Assembly (NCBI GenBank): GCA_903842475.1
Contig: CAIMMA010000198.1
Coordinates: forward strand, 1-12,353
DNA: 12,353 nucleotides
DNA from: an uncultured bacterium
GTDB lineage: Bacteria; Desulfobacterota; Desulfobulbia; Desulfobulbales; Desulfobulbaceae
Direction of reading: 5' to 3'
Below the pieces are notes generated by a model. It made no database searches and was not told the origin of the DNA. It saw only the letters and a program-made list of their open reading frames with translations. The position numbers and the translations under genes were made by a program. Below, one piece after another: positions 6,839 to 12,353 of this stretch (within the stretch, counting starts at the first letter, position 1; each line of letters begins with the position of its first letter).

Positions 6839-8533
6839 ATGCTGCAGGAACTTCGTGTACAGAATCTGGCCCTGATCGATACCCTTGCCCTTGACCTTTC
6901 GGCCCAGAAAACCGGGCTGATCGTGCTGACCGGCGAGACCGGGGCCGGCAAATCCATTATCCTTCAGGCCATCAACCTGCTCACCGGCGGGCGGGGGGCC
7001 ACTTCCTGGGTGCGCAACGACTGCGAGCAGGCCAGCATCGAGGCGGTTTTCGCCATTCGTCCGGATCATGCAGAGCTCAATGGACTGCTGGCCGAGCAAT
7101 CGCTGCAGGACGGCGGCGCCTGCCTGGTTCGGCGGGTGCTGACCCGGGAAGGGCGATCCCGAATCTACGTCAACGATCAATCGGTCACCACCAGGCTGGC
7201 CGGTGAACTGACCGCCGGGTTGATCAATATCGCCAGTCAGCACGACCATCAGCAACTGCTTAATGCCCGCAACCACCTCGATTATCTCGATAGTTACGGA
7301 GAACTCTGGGGGTTGCGGGAGCAATTTACCCGGTTGTTTCGGCGCTGGCAGCAGGCCAGCTCAGAGTTGCGGCAGCTGCAGGAAAAGGAGCAGGACAAGG
7401 AACAGCAGCGCGATTTCCTGGCCTTTCAACTCGAAGAGATCCGCAAATGCCAGCCGGAGCTGGGGGAAGACGAGCAGCTGCTGCGGGAACGGGAACAGCT
7501 GAAAGCCGCCGATACCTTGATCCGGCTGGTCGGCAGCGCCAGGCGGCTGCTGACCGATACGGTCAGCGGTCCAATGGTCGAGGTTCGCAAAAGCATGGAG
7601 CAGGCGTGGGTGCTTGACGACGGGCTCGGTCCGCTGGTCGAGCAGATCAGGTCCGTGGGGTTTGAGCTCGAGGACCTGGCCACCGGTGTGCACAAGTATT
7701 TCGATGCGATTCCCAAGGATGTTTCCCGGCTCGATGTGATCTCCGGACGGTTGGCCGATCTGAAACAGCTGCAGCGCAAGTACGGGCCGACGCTGGCCGA
7801 GGTGCTGGCCTTTGCCGAGCAGGCCGGGGCAACACTTGACCTGCTGGAAAGCCTGGAGCAGCAGATTGCCCAGGCCGAGCTCAGGGTCGAGGAGATCTCC
7901 ACCGAGGCCTTGCTCAAGGCCGCCGAGTTGACCCAGGCGCGCCGGGAAGTGGCTCGTAAGCTGGCGGCCAATATGGAAAGCGAGCTGGTCTCGCTCAGCT
8001 TTCCTCAGGCAGTTTTCCGGGCAGCGGTGACCGAGCCGGAGGGATTGGGGATGGACGGGATTCACGGTACCGGTCGGGACAGTGTGGAGTTTCTCTTTTC
8101 CGCTAATCCCGGCGAGCCTCCCAAACCGCTGGCCAAGATCGTCTCCGGCGGCGAGCTGTCGCGCCTGATGCTGGCGATGAAATGTCTGCTGGCCCGACGT
8201 GACCAGGTGGATACGGTCATCTTCGACGAGATCGATGCCGGCATCGGCGGTCAGGCCGCCGAGTCGGTGGCCGTCAAAATCAGTGAGCTGGCCGGGCATC
8301 ACCAGGTGTTTTGCATCACCCATCTGCCCCAGATCGCCGCCTGCGCCGACCTCCATTTCAAGGTGGAAAAGCGGGTGGAGGATGGCCGGACCCGCACCGT
8401 GATCGCCCCACTGGAAAAAGACGGACAAATCCGCGAGATTGCCCGGATGCTCGGCGGCGAACAACCGACCGCCCAGACGCTTGCCTATGCCGGGGAGCTG
8501 ATCGAGCGCAAGGCCAAGAGAAAATCCGCATGA
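6839..8533 (+). CDS. recN: DNA repair protein RecN (SMC-like ATPase)
   Basis: RecN is a cytoplasmic SMC-like ATPase that acts with RecA in double-strand break repair. At 564 residues it has the normal length. Walker A is GETGAGKS at 32-39. A long Glu/Gln/Leu-rich coiled-coil section spans about 160-390. The ABC signature VSGGELSRLMLA begins at V435, Walker B is VIFDEIDAGIGG with D463 and E464, and the H-loop is ITHLPQIAACAD with H495. The family motif VEFLFSANPGEP precedes the signature. The ATG at 6839 gives the usual MLQELRVQNLALID start; another ATG at 6832 is in a different frame. No clear Shine-Dalgarno is seen and I could not recognise a LexA box of a known type upstream. It is the first gene of a rightward train; its stop overlaps the next start (ATGA at 8530-8533). 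Confidence 0.97.
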   Translation: MLQELRVQNLALIDTLALDLSAQKTGLIVLTGETGAGKSIILQAINLLTGGRGATSWVRNDCEQASIEAVFAIRPDHAELNGLLAEQSLQDGGACLVRRVLTREGRSRIYVNDQSVTTRLAGELTAGLINIASQHDHQQLLNARNHLDYLDSYGELWGLREQFTRLFRRWQQASSELRQLQEKEQDKEQQRDFLAFQLEEIRKCQPELGEDEQLLREREQLKAADTLIRLVGSARRLLTDTVSGPMVEVRKSMEQAWVLDDGLGPLVEQIRSVGFELEDLATGVHKYFDAIPKDVSRLDVISGRLADLKQLQRKYGPTLAEVLAFAEQAGATLDLLESLEQQIAQAELRVEEISTEALLKAAELTQARREVARKLAANMESELVSLSFPQAVFRAAVTEPEGLGMDGIHGTGRDSVEFLFSANPGEPPKPLAKIVSGGELSRLMLAMKCLLARRDQVDTVIFDEIDAGIGGQAAESVAVKISELAGHHQVFCITHLPQIAACADLHFKVEKRVEDGRTRTVIAPLEKDGQIREIARMLGGEQPTAQTLAYAGELIERKAKRKSA

Positions 8534-9573
8534 GGCCGCGAACGGCACTAGGCCTGTTCTCCGGCGGTCTGGATTCGATTCTTGCCTGCCGGGTGGTGGC
8601 CGACCAGGGCGTGCGGGTGGTGGCCCTCAAATTCATCACCCCTTTTTTTGACAGCGATCTGCTCGCTGACCGTGACGACTACGTGCAGGCCATGCGGCGC
8701 CGGTACGGCCTCGAGGTGGCGGTCATCGATATCAGCCAGGGGTATCTGCGCATGCTCGATAACCCGGCCCACGGTTTCGGCAAACATTTCAATCCCTGCA
8801 TCGACTGCAAAATCATCATGCTGACCAAGGCCCGTGAACTCATGGCCACCTATGGGGCCTCCTTCCTGATCACCGGCGAGGTGCTGGGGCAACGGCCGAT
8901 GTCGCAGCGACGGGATACCCTCCGGGTGATCGAGCGCGACTCCGGCTGTACCGGTCTGCTGCTGCGGCCGCTTTGCGCCAAGCTGATGAACCCGACCGAG
9001 GCTGAACTGGAGGGCCTGGTTGACCGAGAACGGCTCTATGGGTTTTCCGGCCGGAGCCGGCGGCAGCAGAAACTGTTGGCCAAAGAGCTGGGGATTACCG
9101 ATTATCCGACCCCGGCAGGGGGCTGCATGCTCACCGATGTCAATCTGGCCTCGAGAATCCGGCATTTCCATGACGGTCTCTTCTCCTTTGGGCAACAAGA
9201 GCGTATTGCCGATGATTTCAGGCTGCTGGTCATCGGTCGCCAGTTTAAACTCGGCGAGGATGTCTGGTTCATTCTCGGCCGCAATGAACGGGAGAACCAG
9301 CAACTCACCGCGCTGCGAGGACCCGATGACTGGCTGCTGTGGATGCCCGAGCGTTCCGGCCCCCTTGGTCTTTTGCGCTATGGAGGCCTGAAGGTGGCCG
9401 ATGCGCGCGAAGGCGAGGTGCTCCGCAGTTTGGCCGGGATCGTGGTCCGCTATGGCAAAAAGATGGAGGGCGCACCGATGGAGGCCGAGGTGATCATCGA
9501 CCGCGGCGACACGGTTACCAGCGGGATGTTCGGTCCTTTGGCGGAAGCGGTGTGCCAGCAGTGGCGGATGTAA
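8530..9573 (+). CDS. PP-loop ATPase, ThiI/MnmA-like tRNA thiolation protein with NFACT-R-like C-terminus
   Basis: The product is 347 residues and probably adenylates a tRNA uridine for sulfur transfer. The N-terminal PP-loop motif is SGGLDS (11-16). NPCIDC at 88-93 gives two cysteines, of which C93 lies where MnmA has its first catalytic Cys (NPDxxC); C199 in PTPAGGCML could serve as the second. GEVLGQRPMSQ (116-126) is a conserved-looking loop. No THUMP domain is present, unlike classical ThiI. The C-terminal roughly 120 residues (about 228-347) do not look like the MnmA beta-barrels. Their DDWLLWMPERSGPLGLLRY stretch and the following helix resemble the NFACT-R RNA-binding domain. The ATG at 8530 overlaps the recN TGA by four bases; a longer frame extending back to 8311 lies inside recN and is rejected. 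The next gene follows by a TAATG overlap. The exact modified nucleoside is not decidable here. Confidence 0.8.
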   Translation: MRPRTALGLFSGGLDSILACRVVADQGVRVVALKFITPFFDSDLLADRDDYVQAMRRRYGLEVAVIDISQGYLRMLDNPAHGFGKHFNPCIDCKIIMLTKARELMATYGASFLITGEVLGQRPMSQRRDTLRVIERDSGCTGLLLRPLCAKLMNPTEAELEGLVDRERLYGFSGRSRRQQKLLAKELGITDYPTPAGGCMLTDVNLASRIRHFHDGLFSFGQQERIADDFRLLVIGRQFKLGEDVWFILGRNERENQQLTALRGPDDWLLWMPERSGPLGLLRYGGLKVADAREGEVLRSLAGIVVRYGKKMEGAPMEAEVIIDRGDTVTSGMFGPLAEAVCQQWRM

Positions 9574-11111
9574 TGGCCATGGATTGCGTCCCTGAACATT
9601 TAAGCGGGCGGGAGATTCTGGCGGTTCTGCCGTCCTGGCTGCAGGCCGATCTGGGGTGCCTTTGGCATGAACTGGGGGGCGAGGTCTACCTGGCCGGCGG
9701 GGTGGTGCGCGATCTCCTCCTGGGGATGACTCCGGCCGACATCGACCTCACCGTTCCCGTGGGGGCGAAGCTCTGGGCCGAAAAGCTTGCGGCCCGGACC
9801 GGCGGGGCCTATGTGGACCTGGGGCGAGTTGAGGATGTGGCCCGGGTGGTCAGTCGGCAGGTCACTATCGATTTTTCGGCGTTTCGGCAAGGGGCGGCCA
9901 GCATTCTTGCGGACTTGACCCTGCGGGACCTGACCGTCAATGGGTTGGGAATCCGGATTGATCCTCTCCTGGCGGATCGGAATGGGGCCACCGAAGCGAT
10001 GGTTCCGGTGCTCGATCCCACCGGCGGCAGGGAGGATCTGGCCAAGGGGCGGATCCGGACGACCGGTCCCGAGAGTTTTCGCAGTGATCCGCTGCGATTG
10101 CTGCGGGTCTTTCGTTTTGCCGCCAGTCTCAATTTCGCCGTTGCAGATGACACGCTGGAGCTGGTACGACGGCAGCATGGTTTGGTGGCTGCCGTGGCCC
10201 CGGAGCGCATCGCCCATGAACTCGATTGTACCATGGCCTCGCCCCAAGGCCACTGGGCCTTTGCCCTTATGGCGTCCACCGGGCTGCTGTGGGACGTGAT
10301 CCCGGAGCTGGCGGCTGGGGCCGGCATGGCGCAACCGAAGAGCCACCATCTGGATGTCTGGGAGCATAATCTCGAAACGTTGCGGCAGATGGAGCGGATT
10401 GTCGAAGCCCCTCAGGCCTATTTTTCAGCGTGCGGCGAGGCGATGGCGGCCTATCTTGCCGGTAACCGGCAGCCTTTGCGGCTGAAGTGGGCGGCTTTGC
10501 TCCATGATCTCGGCAAACCGGCCACCTGTGCCGTCAGGGATGATAAAGGAGGTCGGATCACCTTTTATAACCATGATCTGGTCGGGGCCAAACTGTTTTG
10601 CGCCTTTGCTCGGCGGTTGCGCTGGTCCAATGAGGACACCGAGCGGGTCGCGCAGTTGATCGCCGGCCACATGCGGCCGTTTCATCTGGCCAATGTAGCC
10701 CGTGGGGGCAACCTGACCCTGCGGGCGGGAATCAGGATGATCAGGAAGGCTGGCGGCGAATTGCCGGGTCTTTTTCTTTTGAGCATGGCCGATGCCCTGG
10801 CTGGACAGGGCGTTGAGCGAATAGCCGGGATGGAACGGGAGCTGGTTGATTTGTTTCTGCATCTGGAAAAGGTCAGGACCAATCATGTCGAACCGGTTCG
10901 GTCCGCTCCGCCGCTGCTCACCGGCAAGGATTTGATAAAGGTTCTAAAGCTTTCCCCCAGCCCGATGTTCAAAGTGATTCTAGGGGCCGTTGAGGAAGCG
11001 CGGATGGAGGGGACAGTGACCGATTATGCCGAAGCTTTGCAGTTGGCTGAAATACTATTAACGAGTGATCCCGAGCTGACCGGCCGGGGGGAAGGGGAAC
11101 ACGATGCGTGA
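9573..11111 (+). CDS. Class II CCA-adding / poly(A) polymerase-family nucleotidyltransferase with HD domain
   Basis: This enzyme most likely adds or repairs the 3' CCA of tRNAs. The 512-residue protein has the class II head: LAGGVVRDLLLG (G42, G43, R46, D47) and the metal-binding DID at D56/D58. The neck follows with DPLRLLRVFRFAASL and PERIAHELD. An HD domain carries LLHDLGKP with H311 and D312, and further histidines in YNHD and AGHMRPFH, giving possible phosphohydrolase activity as in longer CCA enzymes of proteobacteria. The start at 9573 overlaps the previous TAA (TAATG), a classic coupling arrangement; ATG 9579 is an alternative. The reading frame continues upstream inside the preceding gene, but that part is not coding. 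Its end overlaps rlmE by 8 nt. CCA-adding, A-adding only, or poly(A) polymerase cannot be separated by eye. Confidence 0.9.
   Translation: MAMDCVPEHLSGREILAVLPSWLQADLGCLWHELGGEVYLAGGVVRDLLLGMTPADIDLTVPVGAKLWAEKLAARTGGAYVDLGRVEDVARVVSRQVTIDFSAFRQGAASILADLTLRDLTVNGLGIRIDPLLADRNGATEAMVPVLDPTGGREDLAKGRIRTTGPESFRSDPLRLLRVFRFAASLNFAVADDTLELVRRQHGLVAAVAPERIAHELDCTMASPQGHWAFALMASTGLLWDVIPELAAGAGMAQPKSHHLDVWEHNLETLRQMERIVEAPQAYFSACGEAMAAYLAGNRQPLRLKWAALLHDLGKPATCAVRDDKGGRITFYNHDLVGAKLFCAFARRLRWSNEDTERVAQLIAGHMRPFHLANVARGGNLTLRAGIRMIRKAGGELPGLFLLSMADALAGQGVERIAGMERELVDLFLHLEKVRTNHVEPVRSAPPLLTGKDLIKVLKLSPSPMFKVILGAVEEARMEGTVTDYAEALQLAEILLTSDPELTGRGEGEHDA
11092..11097 (+). promoter_or_regulatory. Ribosome-binding site of rlmE
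   Basis: AAGGGG lies six bases before the ATG at 11104, within the end of the upstream nucleotidyltransferase gene. It supports the 11104 start in spite of the 8-nt gene overlap. Confidence 0.75.
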
Positions 11112-11706
11112 CGAACAGGATTACTACTTTAGAAAAGCAAAAAAGGAAAACTATCCGGCGCGGTCGGTGTATAAGCTGGAAGAGGCGCAGCTTAAACATA
11201 AGTTTTTAAAACCCGGACAGCGGGTGTTGGATCTGGGGTGCCATCCCGGCAGTTGGAGCCTGTATGCCGCCTCCATTCTTGGCGAGAAAGGCGTGGTGGT
11301 GGCGGTCGACCTGCAGCGCACCGATCTCCCGATTCAAAAACCCCATGCCGAAATTAACTGGCTCTGTTATGATGTATACTCGGAGGAATTCGTCGATTAT
11401 CTGAAAAAGCACTGGCCGGGTTTCCATGTGGTGCTCAGCGACATGGCCCCCCGAACCACGGGCAGCCAGTATGCTGATCACCAGCAATCGCTCAGGCTGG
11501 CGCACCGGGTGCTCGAATTATCCTCGTTGTTTTTGCATGAAAACGGCACCTTGTATATGAAGGTCTTTCAGGGAGAGGACTTCCCGGAATTTTTGCAAAG
11601 CTGCAAACCGTTTTTTGCAACCGTGAAAGTGGTGAAACCCAAAAGCTCGCGTTCGGAAAGCCGGGAAGTTTTTGTGCTTGGCCGGGGTTTTCGTCGGGTG
11701 GGGTGA
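11104..11706 (+). CDS. rlmE: 23S rRNA 2'-O-methyltransferase RlmE (FtsJ/RrmJ)
   Basis: RlmE is a SAM-dependent methyltransferase that methylates the 2'-O of U2552 in the A-loop of 23S rRNA during late 50S assembly (family knowledge from E. coli). The 200-residue product is near family length. It has the SAM motif VLDLGCHPGSW (41-51) and an intact K-D-K-E catalytic tetrad: K24 in ARSVYKL, D113 in LSDMAP, K153 in YMKVFQGED and E188 in SRSESREVFVLG. The ATG at 11104 overlaps the preceding gene by 8 nt and has a good Shine-Dalgarno. It is the fourth gene of the recN train, placed with other RNA-maturation functions. Confidence 0.96.
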   Translation: MRDEQDYYFRKAKKENYPARSVYKLEEAQLKHKFLKPGQRVLDLGCHPGSWSLYAASILGEKGVVVAVDLQRTDLPIQKPHAEINWLCYDVYSEEFVDYLKKHWPGFHVVLSDMAPRTTGSQYADHQQSLRLAHRVLELSSLFLHENGTLYMKVFQGEDFPEFLQSCKPFFATVKVVKPKSSRSESREVFVLGRGFRRVG

Positions 11707-11759
11707 TTTTTTTTATTACAGGCAAATTTGACGATATTATCTACTGAAGGAGTCGGACC
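11707..11759 (+). promoter_or_regulatory. rlmE-yebC spacer with T-run and yebC ribosome-binding site
   Basis: A run of eight T directly follows the rlmE stop, but I see no stable hairpin in front of it, so I do not call a terminator. TATTAT at 11735-11740 could be a -10 box, without a convincing -35 at 17 bases. AAGGAG at 11747-11752 sits seven bases before the GTG at 11760 and fixes the yebC start. Confidence 0.5.
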
Positions 11760-12353
11760 GTGTCGGGACATTCGAAATGGAGCACGATAAAGCGCAAGAA
11801 AGGGGCCAATGATGCCAAGCGCGGCGCAGTTTTCACCAAATTGATCAAGGAAATCACCATCGCTGCCAAGATGGGCGGCGGGGATATCGACGGGAATCCC
11901 CGGTTGCGCAGTGCGGTCACTGCCGCTAAGGGTGAAAATATGCCCAAAGAGAATATCGACCGGGCCATTAAAAAAGGAACCGGCGATCTCGACGGCGCGG
12001 TGTACGAAGAAATACTCTATGAGGGCTATGGGCCCGGCGGCGTTGCGGTGCTGGTTGAGACCATGACCGATAACAAGAACCGGACCGTGGCGGACATTCG
12101 CCACTTCTTCGCCAAGAGCGGGGGCAACCTCGGTGAGTCCGGCTGTGTTGGCTATATGTTCGATAAGAAAGGCACCCTGTCGGTGGACAAGGCAGGGGTC
12201 ACCGAAGAGCAGTTGATGGATCTGGCCCTTGAGGCCGGTGCCGAGGATGTGGTGGAGGAGGATGATTCCTTCCAGATCGTGACCGCTCCCGAAGCCTTCA
12301 ACGACGTTGTCGATCGCCTGGAACAGGGTAAGGTCAAGTTCGCCGAGGCCACC
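11760..12353 (+). CDS. yebC: YebC/PmpR-family protein, 3' partial
   Basis: This belongs to the YebC/PmpR/TACO1 family, long annotated as transcriptional regulators and, in some members, linked to translation of difficult peptide stretches. The window holds the first 198 codons of an expected roughly 245-250, and the frame runs off the right edge without a stop. The start is GTG at 11760 with AAGGAG seven bases upstream. The hallmark N-terminus SGHSKWSTIKRKKGANDAKR is present, followed by FTKLIKEITIAAKMGGGD, NIDRAIKKGTG, YEGYGPGGVAVLVE and GCVGYMFDKKG. It is co-directional with rlmE, 53 bp away, and could be an additional member of the same transcript or have its own promoter. Confidence 0.96.
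   Translation, partial: MSGHSKWSTIKRKKGANDAKRGAVFTKLIKEITIAAKMGGGDIDGNPRLRSAVTAAKGENMPKENIDRAIKKGTGDLDGAVYEEILYEGYGPGGVAVLVETMTDNKNRTVADIRHFFAKSGGNLGESGCVGYMFDKKGTLSVDKAGVTEEQLMDLALEAGAEDVVEEDDSFQIVTAPEAFNDVVDRLEQGKVKFAEAT

Noticed and set aside
6771..6860. LexA (SOS) box for recN
   Set aside because: I looked for CTGT-N8-ACAG and for the Geobacter-type GGTT/ACC pattern and saw neither; a lineage-specific LexA motif cannot be excluded.
8311..8529. Upstream extension of the PP-loop protein frame into recN
   Set aside because: The extension is Arg/Asp/Pro-rich shadow of the RecN C-terminus; the ATGA overlap at 8530 and the MRPRTALGLFSGGLDS start fit the family.
7361..8548. 395-codon minus-strand ORF opposite recN
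   Set aside because: It is antisense to the RecN coiled coil and C-terminal ATPase half; no family pattern is seen.
9339..9572. Upstream extension of the nucleotidyltransferase frame
   Set aside because: It overlaps the conserved C-terminus of the PP-loop gene and has shadow composition; the TAATG junction at 9571-9575 gives a better start.
11696..11720. Intrinsic terminator after rlmE
   Set aside because: There is a T8 run, but no stable GC-rich hairpin directly before it.
11568..12104. Minus-strand ORF across the rlmE-yebC junction
   Set aside because: It is antisense to the conserved C-terminus of RlmE and N-terminus of YebC.

Overview
The window is a GC-rich bacterial chromosomal segment, densely packed with core genes. 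It looks like a Gram-negative bacterium of the deltaproteobacterial / Desulfobacterota type: it has a type II secretion system (T2SS), which implies an outer membrane, a DtxR-type regulator with a CPRGG motif and a Cys-rich tail, and a ThiI/MnmA-like PP-loop protein of the kind I associate with sulfate reducers and their relatives. The lineage is inferred from protein style, not demonstrated. I see no mobile element, CRISPR array, tRNA or rRNA, and no gene-free stretch above 300 bases.

Region 1 (1-6073) is the end of a T2SS cluster. gspC (5' end cut by the window edge), gspD (outer-membrane secretin with an extra C-terminal TPR tail) and gspE (ATPase) run rightward. gspF, the inner-membrane platform protein that usually follows gspE in the same direction, is instead on the minus strand and converges on gspE with an 8-bp 3' overlap. 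The pseudopilin and GspL/M genes are not in the window. The gspC-gspD junction shows a possible frame slip, and a 12-codon ORF with a good Shine-Dalgarno sits just before gspE.

Region 2 (6074-6838) holds a leftward DtxR/MntR-family metalloregulator upstream of gspF. Between it and recN lies a promoter-like pair (TTGACG, 17 nt, TATCGT) whose -10 element lies inside a perfect inverted repeat, ATGTATC-N8-GATACAT. This is a good candidate for an autoregulatory operator.

Region 3 (6839-12353) is a rightward gene train: recN (DNA repair), a PP-loop tRNA-thiolation-type protein with a probable NFACT-R-like C-terminal domain, a class II CCA-adding-type nucleotidyltransferase with an HD domain, rlmE/ftsJ (23S rRNA 2'-O-methyltransferase) and the start of yebC. 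The first four are linked by ATGA, TAATG and 8-nt overlaps, so they are almost certainly one transcription-translation unit joining DNA repair with tRNA and rRNA maturation. yebC follows after 53 bp with its own strong ribosome-binding site and a GTG start.

Most of the window is ordinary housekeeping sequence. The points deserving a second look are the inverted gspF, the secretin TPR tail, the gspC reading frame, the hybrid metal site and operator of the DtxR-like regulator, and the PP-loop/NFACT-R-like fusion. I did not find a clear previously undescribed system.
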